Shown piece by piece: positions 1 to 8,342 of a stretch of DNA of 64,000 nt. The stretch is from NCBI GenBank assembly GCA_025936825.1, contig JAICSO010000017.1, positions 1 through 64,000 on the forward strand, written 5' to 3'. The DNA comes from Terriglobales bacterium. GTDB taxonomy: Bacteria; Acidobacteriota; Terriglobia; Terriglobales; Acidobacteriaceae. Position numbers and translations under genes: made by a program. The first letter of the stretch is position 1. The number at the start of each line of letters is the position of its first letter. A model generated the notes under the pieces. The model was not told the DNA's origin. It was given only the letters and a program-made list of their open reading frames with translations, and searched no databases.

Positions 1-16
1 ATTATTCAGTAAAGCG

Positions 17-46
17 GCTGTTGGCTCTTGGTTGTTGGTTGTTGGC
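17..46 (+). repeat. Heptamer-repeat arm, TTGGTTG dialect
   Basis: Four degenerate 7-nt units (GCTGTTG, GCTCTTG, GTTGTTG, GTTGTTG) follow one another. They match the left-arm type of the hairpin at 9367-9475. No complementary right arm is visible nearby. Confidence 0.7.
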
Positions 47-80
47 AAAAGCAAAGAGCTAAGTAGCCTGATTTCTCATG

Positions 81-208
81 TAGCCCCGAAGGGGCGAACG
101 AGCTTAGCCCAGGACGGAAGTCCTGGGTAGAGGTAGCAAGAACGACCGAGTCCCGTAGGGACGGCAGAGAAGCAGGTTCCTCACCGCTAAAGCGGTTCGG
201 AATGACAT
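81..208 (+). repeat. Mosaic REP-like block, copy 1
   Basis: Four short hairpin units are joined in order: AGCCCCGAAGGGGC, an AGCCCAGGAC...GTCCTGGGT unit, AGTCCCGTAGGGACGGCAGA, then a unit running from GGTTCCTCACCGCT to CGGAATGACA. The last three recur in the same order at 711-871. Such blocks are typical intergenic repeats of acidobacterial genomes, as I recall them. Confidence 0.75.
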
Positions 209-276
209 CAACGTAGGGTAGGCGGTTCGACAGTAGCTGTTAGTGGGGCAGGGCCGCTAGACACCTCAAGATCTTT

Positions 277-297
277 CCTTCCGGATGAGCCGGAAGG
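277..297 (+). promoter_or_regulatory. GC-rich hairpin before the rpsJ start
   Basis: CCTTCCGG (277-284) and CCGGAAGG (290-297) form a perfect 8-bp stem with a 5-nt loop, ending 16 nt before the GTG start of rpsJ. No U-tract follows, so it is not an ordinary terminator. It could modulate rpsJ translation or early elongation; that role is inference. Confidence 0.5.
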
Positions 298-313
298 GGT
301 CAGGAAAGAAGAC

Positions 314-643
<330 letters not shown>

Positions 644-911
644 CCTTCAGCCATCAGCCATCAGTAAAACGGATCTTGGGGAAGCGGAAATGCTGAAAGC
701 TGATTTGAACCAGTCCCGCAGGGACGAAAGATAAATAGCCCAGGACGTAAGTCCTGGGTAGGTAAAGAAAAAAATCAGAGTCCCATTAGGGACGGCAGAA
801 AAGCAGGTCCCTCGACTGCGCTTCTGATTCGCAGGCGAATCAGAATGCTTGCTCGGAATGACAGGTTTCTGGATTTTGAGCTGAGGGCTAAAAGCTAATA
901 GCTGAGAGCTG
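644..911 (+). repeat. Heptamer-repeat arms flanking a REP block (rpsJ-rplC gap)
   Basis: The left arm (644-664) is built from CAGCCAT units and starts directly after the rpsJ stop. The right arm (878-911) is built from AGCTNNN units and ends 5 nt before rplC. The arms are only partly complementary because the dialects differ. A mosaic REP block sits between them. Confidence 0.75.
711..871 (+). repeat. Mosaic REP-like block, copy 2
   Basis: The order is AGTCCCGCAGGGAC, AGCCCAGGAC...GTCCTGGGT, AGTCCCATTAGGGACGGCAGA, then a GCAGGTCCCTCG...CGGAATGACA unit whose middle carries an extra hairpin (CTGATTCGC AGGC GAATCAG, near 823-844). The last three units match the order of the block at 81-208. Confidence 0.75.
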
Positions 912-916
912 AATTT

Positions 917-1648
917 ATGGCAAAAGTAGCAGGAATTCTGGGGAAAAAAGTCGGGATGACGCAACTCTTCGATTCGAAGGGCGACGTGCGTCCAGCGACG
1001 GTGCTGCAGGCGGGCCCATGTGTGGTCACGCAACACAAGTCGCAGACGAAAGACGGCTACGATGCCGCGCAGATCGGCCTAGTCGAGTTCGTGAAGGAGT
1101 CGCGCCTGACGCAGCCCATGAAGGGGCACCTGGGCAAGAACAATCTGCCTCCGGTGAAATTCATGCGCGAAGTTCCCATCGAGATTGAAGAAGGTTCAGA
1201 GGGCAACGGCGCGGTGAAGGCTGGAGACCGCGTGCTGGTCGATATCTTCGACGGCGAGAAGTTTGTGGACATCGTCGGCATCAGCAAGGGCAAAGGCTTC
1301 CAGGGTGTGGTGAAGCGCCATCATTTTGGCGGCGGCCCGAAGTCGCACGGCTCGATGTTTCAGATCACGGGTTCCATCGGTTCTTCCGCATTTCCGTCGC
1401 GCGTGTTCAAAGGCATGCGGATGTCCGGACACATGGGCAATGCTCGGGTGACCACGCGCAACCTACGCGTGCTGGGCGTCGATAAAGACGACAACCTCCT
1501 CGTGGTTGAAGGCAGCGTGCCCGGCCCTAACGGTGGATACCTGGTGATCACGAAAGCGAAGAAGCCGCCGAGAGAGCGGCGCGGATTCGCCGGTTCGGCA
1601 ACTGTCGATCCGTTGAAGGCTGCGAAGAGAGCGGCGAAGAAGGGCTAG
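917..1648 (+). CDS. rplC: 50S ribosomal protein L3
   Basis: L3 binds near the 3' end of 23S rRNA and nucleates 50S assembly. The 243-residue product begins [18 protein letters not shown] and carries the GGGPKSHGS and [20 protein letters not shown] signatures around residues 137-170. It is some 30 residues longer than E. coli L3, partly through a lysine/arginine-rich tail. The ATG has no strong Shine-Dalgarno; the last upstream heptamer (GAGCTGA) occupies that position. Confidence 0.97.
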   Translation: MAKVAGILGKKVGMTQLFDSKGDVRPATVLQAGPCVVTQHKSQTKDGYDAAQIGLVEFVKESRLTQPMKGHLGKNNLPPVKFMREVPIEIEEGSEGNGAVKAGDRVLVDIFDGEKFVDIVGISKGKGFQGVVKRHHFGGGPKSHGSMFQITGSIGSSAFPSRVFKGMRMSGHMGNARVTTRNLRVLGVDKDDNLLVVEGSVPGPNGGYLVITKAKKPPRERRGFAGSATVDPLKAAKRAAKKG

Positions 1649-1674
1649 TGGTTAGTGGCCAGTGGTTAGTGGCC
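1649..1674 (+). repeat. Heptamer-repeat arm, GTGGTTA dialect
   Basis: GTGGTTA, GTGGCCA, GTGGTTA and GTGGCC follow one another with an exact 7-nt period directly after the rplC stop. No partner arm is present in the 39-bp gap. Confidence 0.7.
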
Positions 1675-1687
1675 TGAGAAAACGAAC

Positions 1688-2413
1688 ATGGCAACTATCG
1701 ACATTCATGATTTGAGCGGCAAGGCGGTTGGCTCGCTGGAACTGGCCGACGAGGTCTTTGGCGCGATCAACGAAGCCCTGCTCTGGGAAGCGGTGAAGCA
1801 CTACCGCGCCGGGCAGCGCGCCGGCACGCACGCTACTAAGAACCGCTGGAAGGTTTCGGGATCGGGCAAGAAGCTATGGAAGCAGAAGGGCACTGGACGC
1901 GCGCGCATTGGTTCCATTCGTTCGCCACTGTGGCGTCATGGCGCGACCGTGCATGGACCGCAACCGCGCTCGTACGCGTATGACTTCCCGCGCAAGAAGC
2001 TCTTGGGTGCGTTGCGCTCGGCGCTGGCCGCAAAATTTTCTGATGGCAAGCTGATCGTTGTGAACGCATTCGACGTGAAGGAAGCGAAGACGAAGGCTTT
2101 CCGCGAGGCGCTCGACAACCTGAAGGTTGATAAGACCGCGTTGCTGGTTGAAGTTGCGAATCACGGCAACAACGACCTAGTCCTGAGTTCACGGAACTTG
2201 GATGGCGTGGAACTGATCGCGAGCAGCGAAGTACATCCGTATCACCTGCTGCGTTATGACCGCGCGATCTTCACGCAGCCCGCGATTGAGAAGCTGCAGG
2301 CGTCATTGAAGAAGTCGTCATCGAGCAAGTCGCGCCAGGCCAACGAAGCTGAGCAAAAGCCGGCGAAGAAGGCGACGCGCAGCCGCAGCAAGAAAACGGC
2401 GGAGGTGGCGTAA
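1688..2413 (+). CDS. rplD: 50S ribosomal protein L4
   Basis: L4 lines the polypeptide exit tunnel and in enterobacteria also represses its own operon. The 241-residue product contains the tunnel-loop signature THATKNRWKVSGSGKKLWKQKGTGRAR near residues 47-75 and RSPLWRHGATVHGPQPR after it. An Ala/Lys/Ser-rich basic tail of about 30 residues (from roughly residue 205) extends beyond the usual end. The stop codon abuts the rplW start, suggesting translational coupling. Confidence 0.97.
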   Translation: MATIDIHDLSGKAVGSLELADEVFGAINEALLWEAVKHYRAGQRAGTHATKNRWKVSGSGKKLWKQKGTGRARIGSIRSPLWRHGATVHGPQPRSYAYDFPRKKLLGALRSALAAKFSDGKLIVVNAFDVKEAKTKAFREALDNLKVDKTALLVEVANHGNNDLVLSSRNLDGVELIASSEVHPYHLLRYDRAIFTQPAIEKLQASLKKSSSSKSRQANEAEQKPAKKATRSRSKKTAEVA

Positions 2414-2707
2414 ATGAAGTCGGCATATCAGATCATCCGCCGGCCGGTGATTACCGAGAAGGGTCTCGGGATCAAGGAAAACCAGAACACGCTGGTGTTC
2501 CAGGTTGCGCCAAAGGCGACGAAGACCGAGATCAAAGAAGCTGTGCAGACAATCTTCAAAGTGAAGGTCAGTTCAGTGCGCACGGCAAATTATCCGGGAA
2601 AAGAGCGGCGGCGCGGCAAGTTTGCCGGCTACCGTGCGGACTGGAAGAAGGCATACGTAAAACTGCGCTCCGGCGAGAAGATGCCGGAATACGCGCAGAA
2701 TCTGTAG
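2414..2707 (+). CDS. rplW: 50S ribosomal protein L23
   Basis: L23 sits at the exit-tunnel rim, where trigger factor and SRP dock in other bacteria. The 97-residue product begins MKSAYQIIRRPVITEKG and has the VFQVAPKATKTEIKEAVQTIF core. Length is normal. Its ATG follows the rplD stop with no spacing, so expression is probably coupled. Confidence 0.97.
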   Translation: MKSAYQIIRRPVITEKGLGIKENQNTLVFQVAPKATKTEIKEAVQTIFKVKVSSVRTANYPGKERRRGKFAGYRADWKKAYVKLRSGEKMPEYAQNL

Positions 2708-2710
2708 TTG

Positions 2711-2785
2711 AGCGTCGTCCGTCGCACGTCGTGCGCAAAACCGTGCGACGCCTGACGTGGGACGTGCGACAGAAGCTAAGAGCTG
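2711..2785 (+). repeat. Heptamer-repeat hairpin, CGTCGCA dialect
   Basis: The left arm (2711-2736) has CGTCGTC and CGTCGCA-type units. The right arm (2741-2770) has the complementary GTGCGAC, GACGTGG and GACGTGC units. A short AGCTAAG/AGCTGAT tail of another dialect follows immediately before the rplB start. Confidence 0.7.
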
Positions 2786-2791
2786 ATTTTT

Positions 2792-3613
2792 ATGGCAATC
2801 AAGACTTACAGACCGACAACGCAGACGCTTCGCTATCGGACCACGCTGTCGAGCGCGGACCTGACTACGAATCGTCCGCATAAGCCGCTGGTGGAGCGGA
2901 AGTACAAGAGTGGCGGGCGCCGCAACTCGGGCGACCTTACCATGCGGTTCATCGGTGGCGGGCACAAGCAGAAGCTGCGCACCATAGATTTCAAGCGCGA
3001 GAAGCTGGGCATTCCCGCAACCGTGGTTTCGATCGAGTACGATCCCAACCGCTCGTCGCGTATCGCTCTGGTCGCGTACGCCGATGGCGAGAAGCGTTAC
3101 ATTATCCAGCCGGATGGATTGAAGGTTGGACAGAAGATTGTTAGCGGTCCCGACGCCGACATCCTGGTTGGAAACGCACTGCCCTTGAAGAACATTCCTC
3201 CAGGCACGACGATTCACAACCTGGAGCTGCGTCCTGGAAAAGGCGCCCAGATGGTTCGTTCCGCGGGTGGCGCTGCACAGTTGGTAGCGAAGGAAGGCGA
3301 GTACGCGCTGGTGAAATTGCCTTCCGGCGAGACCCGCAAAGTGTCGCAGGATTGCATGGCGACGATCGGGCAGGTCGGCAACATCGACCACGAAAACGTC
3401 ACCATCGGCAAGGCGGGACGTACGCGCTGGATGGGCAAGAAGCCGCACAACCGTGGTGTTTCGATGAACCCGGTTGACCATCCGCACGGCGGTGGTGAAG
3501 GCAAGACCTCAGGCGGGCGTCATCCGGTCACGCCGTGGGGCCAGCCAACGCGTGGTTACAAGACGCGCAACAACAAGCGGACGGATAAGTTCATTGTGAG
3601 TCGCGCGAAGTAG
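2792..3613 (+). CDS. rplB: 50S ribosomal protein L2
   Basis: L2 is needed for subunit joining and lies near the peptidyl-transferase centre. The 273-residue product has the normal family length. It begins [17 protein letters not shown] and carries the diagnostic signature [18 protein letters not shown] near residues 215-235, including the conserved histidine. The start is ATG, preceded by an AGCTGATTTTT heptamer tail instead of a purine-rich Shine-Dalgarno. Confidence 0.98.
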   Translation: MAIKTYRPTTQTLRYRTTLSSADLTTNRPHKPLVERKYKSGGRRNSGDLTMRFIGGGHKQKLRTIDFKREKLGIPATVVSIEYDPNRSSRIALVAYADGEKRYIIQPDGLKVGQKIVSGPDADILVGNALPLKNIPPGTTIHNLELRPGKGAQMVRSAGGAAQLVAKEGEYALVKLPSGETRKVSQDCMATIGQVGNIDHENVTIGKAGRTRWMGKKPHNRGVSMNPVDHPHGGGEGKTSGGRHPVTPWGQPTRGYKTRNNKRTDKFIVSRAK

Positions 3614-3730
3614 TCGCACGTCGTGAGTCGTACGTTGTGCGGAAAAGCAGGTTCCTCACCGCTGAAGCGGTTCGGAATAACAGAGTTTTGGTTTTTAAGC
3701 TAGAAGCTAGGAGCTAACAGCTAGAAGCTG
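3614..3730 (+). repeat. Heptamer arms of two dialects around a REP unit (rplB-rpsS gap)
   Basis: The left arm (3614-3642) uses GTCGCAC/GTCGTGA/GTCGTAC units. The right arm (3697-3730) uses AGCTAGA/AGCTAGG/AGCTAAC units and is not its complement. A GGTTCCTCACCGCT...CGGAATAACA REP unit (3645-3683) lies between them. Mismatched arms suggest past shuffling. Confidence 0.7.
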
Positions 3731-3737
3731 GTTTTTT

Positions 3738-4094
3738 ATGGCACGTTCAACAAAAAAAGGCCCGTTCATTGACGGATATCTGGCCACGCGAATCGAGCAG
3801 ATGAATTCGCGCAACGAGAAGAAGGTGTTGCGCACCTGGTCGCGCCGGTCGACCATTATCCCGGAGATGGTGGGACACACCATCGCGGTTCACAACGGAA
3901 AAAAGTTTATTCCGGTGTACGTCACCGAGAACATGGTGGGACACAAGCTGGGCGAGTTCAGCTTCACGCGCCAGTTCAAAGGCCACTCGATGAAGGCGGC
4001 GACCGAAGCGGCGGCGCGTCCGGCGGGCGTGCCTGGCGGTCCGGGAGCTCCGGCTCCGGCGGCGGGTGCGGCTCCGGCAGCACCGAAGGCATAA
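3738..4094 (+). CDS. rpsS: 30S ribosomal protein S19 with Ala/Pro/Gly-rich tail
   Basis: S19 contacts 16S rRNA in the 30S head with S13. The first 93 or so residues are a standard S19: [15 protein letters not shown], then [46 protein letters not shown], abbreviated here by its ends TWSRRS and HKLGEF. Beyond residue 93 runs an Ala/Pro/Gly-rich tail of about 25 residues, likely disordered. The rplV start lies 4 nt after its stop. Confidence 0.97.
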   Translation: MARSTKKGPFIDGYLATRIEQMNSRNEKKVLRTWSRRSTIIPEMVGHTIAVHNGKKFIPVYVTENMVGHKLGEFSFTRQFKGHSMKAATEAAARPAGVPGGPGAPAPAAGAAPAAPKA

Positions 4095-4098
4095 CGAC

Positions 4099-4575
4099 AT
4101 GGAATTTCGAGCACAAACCAAATTCGTTCGCGTCTCACCGCAGAAAGCGCGGCTGGTGCTGAACCTGATCAAGGGACGGCGCGTGGAAGATGCACTCAAC
4201 ACGCTGGCTTTCACGAAGAAGCGCATCGCCGGCAAAGTCGAGAAGCTGCTCCGGTCGGCGGTTGAGAACGCCAACTACATGAGCACAGAAAAGAATGTCG
4301 ATGTCGATCTCGACAACTTGTACGTGAAGCATGCGGTTGCGAACGACGGACCGCGTATGAAGCGCATTCGGCCGGCGCCAATGGGCCGTGCCTATCGCTA
4401 CGTTCGGCGCATTGCGCACATTGAAATCGCCCTGGCGGAGCGTGGCAAGAATGGGGCTGGAGATCTGGCGACGGTGGTCGGCGAAGAGAAAGCCGCAGCG
4501 CCAGCACCAGCGAAGAAAAAGCGCGCAGTTGCGAAGAAGAAATCGGTTGGGAAGAAGGCCGTAGCTAAGAAGTGA
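4099..4575 (+). CDS. rplV: 50S ribosomal protein L22 with lysine-rich tail
   Basis: L22 lines the exit tunnel with L4. The start at 4099 (MEFRAQTKFVRVSPQK) is preferred over the in-frame ATG at 4066, which would overlap rpsS. The 158-residue product has the L22 core to about residue 112 (GRAYRYVRRIAHIEI). An Ala/Lys-rich tail of about 45 residues follows, as seen in several bacterial phyla. It sits immediately behind rpsS. Confidence 0.96.
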   Translation: MEFRAQTKFVRVSPQKARLVLNLIKGRRVEDALNTLAFTKKRIAGKVEKLLRSAVENANYMSTEKNVDVDLDNLYVKHAVANDGPRMKRIRPAPMGRAYRYVRRIAHIEIALAERGKNGAGDLATVVGEEKAAAPAPAKKKRAVAKKKSVGKKAVAKK

Positions 4576-4590
4576 TTAGGTGTCTAGTAA

Positions 4591-4668
4591 AAGCAGGTTC
4601 CTCACCGCTGAAGCGGTTCGGAATGACAAGGGTTTAACTCACAACTAGCAACTAGCCACTAGCAACTG
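4591..4668 (+). repeat. REP unit plus heptamer arm (rplV-rpsC gap)
   Basis: A GCAGGTTCCTCACCGCT...CGGAATGACA REP unit (4591-4628) is followed by a heptamer arm ACTAGCA/ACTAGCC/ACTAGCA/ACTG (4645-4668). Only a remnant (GTCTAGT, 4581-4587) of a possible left arm is seen before the REP unit. Confidence 0.7.
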
Positions 4669-4683
4669 CAGTTCAGGAGCTTT

Positions 4684-5346
4684 ATGGGACAGAAGGTACA
4701 TCCTTACGGATTCCGGCTCGGATACACGAAGCCGTGGAAGTCGCGCTGGTTTGTCGAACGGGACTACGACAAGCTGCTGCTCGAAGACGTCAAGCTGAAG
4801 GCCGAGCTGAAGGATAAGCTCAAGTCGGCAGGCGTTAGCTCCATCGAGATTGAGCGTCCGGGCAACAAGCTGCGCGTCATCATCAAGACCGCGCGCCCCG
4901 GAATCATCATCGGCCGCAAAGGCGCCGAGATCGACAAGCTCAAGGGCGAAGTGCAGAAGCGCACGAACCGTGAGGTGTACATCGACATCCAGGAAGTGCA
5001 CAAGCCCGAGCTGGATGCACAGCTGGTGTCGGAGTCGATCGCGCTGCAACTTGAAAAGCGCGTAGGCTTCCGGCGCGCTATGCGCAAGGCTGTTGATTCG
5101 GCGCTGCGCTTCGGATGCAAGGGTATTAAGGTTCGCGTGAGCGGACGCCTGAACGGAAACGAAATCGCGCGGTCCGAGTGGTATCTGCAGGGACGTTTGC
5201 CGCTACACACTCTGCGTGCGGATATCGAGTACGGCTTCACTGAAGCGCGCACCACCTACGGCGTGATCGGCGTAAAGTGCTGGATTTATCGTGGCGAAAT
5301 CCTACCCACGAAGAAGCGCGAGTCGCAGGCGGTAGGAGCGTTTTAA
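4684..5346 (+). CDS. rpsC: 30S ribosomal protein S3
   Basis: S3 forms part of the mRNA entry channel. The 220-residue product begins [16 protein letters not shown]-type RNA-binding motif [15 protein letters not shown] lies around residues 70-84, and the C-terminal domain contains [20 protein letters not shown]. Length is normal. A TTCAGGAG-type Shine-Dalgarno (4673-4680) precedes the ATG, one of few clear ones in this operon. Confidence 0.98.
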   Translation: MGQKVHPYGFRLGYTKPWKSRWFVERDYDKLLLEDVKLKAELKDKLKSAGVSSIEIERPGNKLRVIIKTARPGIIIGRKGAEIDKLKGEVQKRTNREVYIDIQEVHKPELDAQLVSESIALQLEKRVGFRRAMRKAVDSALRFGCKGIKVRVSGRLNGNEIARSEWYLQGRLPLHTLRADIEYGFTEARTTYGVIGVKCWIYRGEILPTKKRESQAVGAF

Positions 5347-5348
5347 TC

Positions 5349-5504
5349 GGGTGATTGGGCGATCGGGCGATCTGAAGAAAGTCGCACGTCGTGAGTCGCA
5401 GGTCGCACGCAAGAAATACGATGTGCAAATTTGGCGTGCGACGGACGACGTGAGACACACGACGAGGTTTTGACTAAGAGCTAAAGGCTAGAAGCTAAGA
5501 GCTG
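5349..5504 (+). repeat. Multi-dialect heptamer hairpin (rpsC-rplP gap)
   Basis: In order: GGCGATC-type units (5349-5372), a GTCGCAC-type left arm (5381-5409), its GTGCGAC/GACGACG-type right arm (5434-5465), and an AGCTAAA/AGCTAAG arm (5474-5504) ending 6 nt before the rplP start. All units share the 7-nt period. Confidence 0.75.
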
Positions 5505-5510
5505 AACTTT

Positions 5511-5927
5511 ATGTTGATGCCGAAAAAAGTTAAGTACCGCAAGCAGCAGCGCGGGCGCATGACCGGGAAGGCGTGGGCTGGCAGCACGCTGTCTTTCGGA
5601 GATTACGGGCTGAAGGTCCTCGAGCCAGGTTGGATCACCGACCGGCAAATCGAGGCCAGCCGCGTCGCGATGACCCGGTTCATCAAGCGCGGGGGAAAGA
5701 TTTGGATCCGTTTGTTTCCGGACAAGCCAGTGACCAAGAAGCCGGCCGAAACTCGTATGGGTAAAGGCAAAGGCGCGCCGGACCACTGGGTCGCAGTCGT
5801 GAAGCCGGGCAAGATTTTGTTCGAAATGGAAGGCGTGACGCCGCAGGACGCGGCAGAAGCAATGCGGCTGGCGTCGCACAAGCTGCCATTGCGCACGACG
5901 TTTGTGCAGCGCGAGACAGCGCACTAA
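5511..5927 (+). CDS. rplP: 50S ribosomal protein L16
   Basis: L16 helps position the A-site tRNA on the 50S subunit. The 138-residue product starts [17 protein letters not shown] and contains the WGRIGA-like region as [18 protein letters not shown] plus [17 protein letters not shown], both diagnostic. An alternative ATG lies two codons in at 5517. Length is normal. rpmC follows after 18 bp. Confidence 0.97.
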   Translation: MLMPKKVKYRKQQRGRMTGKAWAGSTLSFGDYGLKVLEPGWITDRQIEASRVAMTRFIKRGGKIWIRLFPDKPVTKKPAETRMGKGKGAPDHWVAVVKPGKILFEMEGVTPQDAAEAMRLASHKLPLRTTFVQRETAH

Positions 5928-5945
5928 GAAGCTGAGAGCTTATTT

Positions 5946-6149
5946 ATGGAAGCAGAAAAAATCAGAAACCTGACCGACGAAGAACTTCGGCATCAGGAAC
6001 GCGAGATGAGCGACGAGCTGTTCAAGCTCAAGTTTCAGCTCAACATGGGCCAGACCGAGAGCCTGAAGAAGCTGCGCGGCCTGCGTAAGGACATCGCGCG
6101 GATCAAGACCATCGCCCGCGAGCGCGCGGCTGCAGGGGAGAAGAAGTAA
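5946..6149 (+). CDS. rpmC: 50S ribosomal protein L29
   Basis: L29 is a small helical protein next to L23 at the tunnel exit. The 67-residue product has the two-helix pattern [13 protein letters not shown] and [20 protein letters not shown]-like ends, matching the family in length and order. Its stop overlaps the rpsQ start by one base (TAATG), so the two are probably coupled. Confidence 0.96.
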   Translation: MEAEKIRNLTDEELRHQEREMSDELFKLKFQLNMGQTESLKKLRGLRKDIARIKTIARERAAAGEKK

Positions 6150-6448
6150 TGGCGGAAACACAAGCTGCCGGACGCCGCAAAGAGCTGATCGGCCACGTAG
6201 TTTCGAACCGGATGAACAAGACGATTGTCGTCCAGGTGATTCGCAAAAGGGCCCACCCGCTCTACATCAGGGTGATTTCGAAGGCGAAGAAGTTCTATGC
6301 GCACGACGAGAAGAACGAGGCCCACATCGGTGATGTGGTGAAGCTCGAAGAGACGCGCCCGCTTTCGAAGCTGAAGCGATGGAAGCTGAAAGAGATTATT
6401 CGCAAGACGGCGCTGGTGCCGGAAGTGGCGGCAGAGCCGAAGGCATAG
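6149..6448 (+). CDS. rpsQ: 30S ribosomal protein S17
   Basis: S17 is an OB-fold primary 16S rRNA-binding protein. The 99-residue product shows [16 protein letters not shown] near residues 15-30, [10 protein letters not shown] and [18 protein letters not shown], all family hallmarks. A short C-terminal extension is present. It overlaps rpmC by one base. Confidence 0.97.
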   Translation: MAETQAAGRRKELIGHVVSNRMNKTIVVQVIRKRAHPLYIRVISKAKKFYAHDEKNEAHIGDVVKLEETRPLSKLKRWKLKEIIRKTALVPEVAAEPKA

Positions 6449-6484
6449 CCGGCTCGCAGCAAATTGTTCCGCGAGGGATGACTT

Positions 6485-6856
6485 ATGACAGTGATGATGC
6501 GAAGCATGCTCGAGGTCGCTGACAACAGCGGCGCACGCAAGCTGCAGATGATTCTGCCGCTGGGCGGCGCAACGGGTCTGCGAGCAGGTCTGGGCGACGT
6601 AGTGACGGCCAGCGTGAAGGAAGCCGCGCCCGACGGTCAGGTCCAGAAGGGCAAAGTTGTGAAGGCGGTTATCGTGCGTACGCGCAAAGAGCATCGCCGC
6701 CGCGACGGTACTTATATTCGCTTTGATCAGAACGCGGCAGTGCTGATCAACGATGCTGGCGAGCCGGTTGGAACACGCGTCTTTGGCCCGGTTGCCCGCG
6801 AACTGCGCGAAAAGAAGTTTTTGAAGATTGTGAGCTTGGCACCGGAAGTTCTGTAG
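6485..6856 (+). CDS. rplN: 50S ribosomal protein L14
   Basis: L14 forms intersubunit bridges. The 123-residue product has the expected length. It reads [19 protein letters not shown] near the start and [25 protein letters not shown] near the end, both standard L14. An alternative ATG lies four codons in. A GAGGGATGA-type Shine-Dalgarno (6472-6480) precedes the start. Confidence 0.97.
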   Translation: MTVMMRSMLEVADNSGARKLQMILPLGGATGLRAGLGDVVTASVKEAAPDGQVQKGKVVKAVIVRTRKEHRRRDGTYIRFDQNAAVLINDAGEPVGTRVFGPVARELREKKFLKIVSLAPEVL

Positions 6857-6873
6857 AGAAAAGGGATTTGGTA

Positions 6874-7218
6874 ATGGGAACAGCGACAACAACGGCACAC
6901 AAAACAGTCGATATTCGCCGCAACGACACTGTGAAAGTGATGAGCGGCAAAGACAAGGGCAAGCAGGGACGCGTGCTGCGCGTTTTCCCGGACACTGGTC
7001 GTGTCCTCGTCGAGCACGTGGCGGTGGTGAAGAAGCATCTCCGTCCGACACAGACTTCCAAGGGCGGTATTGCCGATCAGGAAAGCTCGATCTCGATTTC
7101 GAAAGTGCAGTTGGTTTGCCCGACCTGCGGTCCCGTTAGGATTGGCCATGCGATGCAGGGCGATCGCAAAGTGCGAGTTTGCAAGAAGTGCGGCGGTGAC
7201 ATCGCCGGCAAAAAGTAA
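6874..7218 (+). CDS. rplX: 50S ribosomal protein L24, zinc-type
   Basis: L24 initiates 50S assembly. The ATG at 6874 is chosen over an upstream in-frame TTG because AAGGG at 6861-6865 lies a normal distance ahead. The KOW motif NDTVKVMSGKDKGKQGRVLRV (abbreviated from its ends NDTVKV and GRVLRV) is near the N-terminus. Two CxxC pairs, CPTCG and CKKCG, near residues 84 and 106 suggest a zinc-binding C-terminal form. Confidence 0.96.
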   Translation: MGTATTTAHKTVDIRRNDTVKVMSGKDKGKQGRVLRVFPDTGRVLVEHVAVVKKHLRPTQTSKGGIADQESSISISKVQLVCPTCGPVRIGHAMQGDRKVRVCKKCGGDIAGKK

Positions 7219-7268
7219 TCGACTCACGAACCGGTAGCCACTCCGAAACCGTGAGAATGGATTGAGAA

Positions 7269-7892
7269 ATGGCAAAAGAGAAAAAAGAAAAAAAGGGCGG
7301 AGCGCAGCAGGAAGAGCGCGCACCAGAAGTAGCGCGGCATAGCGCCAAGGAAACGCCGCGACTCAAGGACCGGTTCCGCAAGGAAGTCGCGCCGGTACTG
7401 ATGAAGGAATTCGAACTGAAGAATCCGATGGCGGTTCCGCATCTGCACAAGATCGTGGTCAACATGGGCGTAGGCGAAGCGACGCAGAATGCGAAAGTTC
7501 TCGACCCTGCCGTCAACGAACTCGGCCAGATCACCGGGCAGAAACCGGTTGTGACTCGCGCAAAGAAGTCCATCGCGGCCTTCAAGGTTCGTGAAGGCAT
7601 GCCGATTGGCGCGATGGTGACCTTGCGTGGCGACCGTATGTACGAGTTCTTCGATCGCCTGGTCAATATTGTTCTGCCGCGTGTGCGCGACTTCCGCGGA
7701 GTTTCGACGAAGTCGTTTGATGGTCGCGGGAACTACACGATCGGCTTGCACGATCAGTTGATTTTTCCGGAGATCGATTACGCGAAGGTCGACAAGCTAA
7801 AGGGCATGAACGTCACAATTGTGACCACCGCGCGTGACGACAACCAGGCGCGCGCGCTGCTCAAGCATTTGGGAATGCCGTTTCGCGCATAG
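7269..7892 (+). CDS. rplE: 50S ribosomal protein L5 with charged N-terminal extension
   Basis: L5 binds 5S rRNA and contacts the P-site tRNA. The 207-residue product contains [33 protein letters not shown] and [15 protein letters not shown], all diagnostic. About 25 Lys/Glu/Gln-rich residues precede the usual start of the domain. The AGAAATGG context at the ATG supports the long form, but a shorter product is not excluded. Confidence 0.96.
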   Translation: MAKEKKEKKGGAQQEERAPEVARHSAKETPRLKDRFRKEVAPVLMKEFELKNPMAVPHLHKIVVNMGVGEATQNAKVLDPAVNELGQITGQKPVVTRAKKSIAAFKVREGMPIGAMVTLRGDRMYEFFDRLVNIVLPRVRDFRGVSTKSFDGRGNYTIGLHDQLIFPEIDYAKVDKLKGMNVTIVTTARDDNQARALLKHLGMPFRA

Positions 7893-7897
7893 ATTTT

Positions 7898-7931
7898 GAG
7901 CTAAAAGCTAAGAGCTAAAGGCTAGGAGCTG
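7898..7931 (+). repeat. Heptamer-repeat arm, AGCTAAA dialect
   Basis: AGCTAAA, AGCTAAG, AGCTAAA, GGCTAGG and AGCTG follow one another in exact 7-nt phase, filling the whole gap between the rplE stop and the rpsZ TTG start. Only the right-arm (purine-rich) type is present. Confidence 0.75.
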
Positions 7932-7935
7932 ATTT

Positions 7936-8151
7936 TTGGCAACCACAGCAAAACGAGTGAAAGACGGTGCGGAGAGCAAGGTTAAACCGCAGAATGTGAA
8001 GAAGCCCAAGTTCTCCACGCGCAAGCACAACCGCTGCAAGATTTGCGGACGTCCGCGCGCGTACCTCCGCAAGTTCGGTCTCTGCCGCCTGTGTTTCCGC
8101 GGGTTGGCGCTGCGGGGAGAGATACCTGGGGTTTCGAAGTCGTCGTGGTAG
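7936..8151 (+). CDS. rpsZ: 30S ribosomal protein S14 type Z (zinc form)
   Basis: This is the zinc-containing short S14. The 71-residue product has [20 protein letters not shown], a CxxC...CxxC zinc site around residues 36-55, followed by the [18 protein letters not shown] end typical of type Z. The first about 20 residues are a basic extension. The start is TTG at 7936, directly after a heptamer arm; no nearby ATG in frame exists. Confidence 0.94.
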   Translation: MATTAKRVKDGAESKVKPQNVKKPKFSTRKHNRCKICGRPRAYLRKFGLCRLCFRGLALRGEIPGVSKSSW

Positions 8152-8154
8152 AAA

Positions 8155-8230
8155 CCGTCGTCGGTTGTTAGCTGTCGGTCGTCGGCCAAGCGCAAATCGC
8201 GAACGACGAACGACTAAGGACGAACGACGG
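8155..8230 (+). repeat. Heptamer-repeat hairpin, CGTCGGT dialect
   Basis: The left arm is 8155-8185 and the right arm 8200-8230. By eye 21 of 31 positions are complementary in the paired register, with mismatches falling mostly in adjacent pairs. The loop is 14 nt. Both arms show the 7-nt period. Confidence 0.8.
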
Positions 8231-8275
8231 AATGCATAGGTCCTTCGGCGGCTTAAGCCGCCTCAGGATGACAGA
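8231..8275 (+). repeat. REP-like unit, GGTCCTTCGGCGGC variant
   Basis: ATGCATAGGTCCTTCGGCGG, then CTTAAGCCGCC and TCAGGATGACAGA form a palindromic unit. GGCGGC and GCCGCC can pair across TTAA. It matches the unit at 25896-25937 at both ends. Confidence 0.75.
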
Positions 8276-8342
8276 GTGTGAGCAGCCATCGCTGGTTCTC
8301 CGCTGCGGCGGAGAGAACGGGTGGCCGAGGAGAAGCAAAACG

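Larger units (their letters stand above)
1..313. other. Non-coding leader upstream of the ribosomal cluster
   Basis: No convincing gene lies here. The stretch holds a single heptamer-repeat arm, a mosaic REP-like block and a GC-rich hairpin just before rpsJ, each listed separately. Genes usually found upstream of rpsJ, such as tuf, would lie outside the window. I recognise no clear promoter. Confidence 0.7.

Noticed and set aside
200-240. A tRNA T-arm (GGTTCGACAG near 213)
   Set aside because: No acceptor stem, anticodon arm or CCA-adjacent pairing can be built around it; no tRNA was found anywhere in the window.
2573-3487. A 304-codon open frame on the minus strand opposite rplW and rplB
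   Set aside because: It lies fully over L23 and L2 coding sequence and shows no recognisable domain.
8232-8342. Upstream in-frame extension of rpsH through the intergenic repeat
   Set aside because: S8 has a conserved N-terminus starting at the ATG at 8343; the extension translates a REP-like unit and would add 37 unrelated residues.
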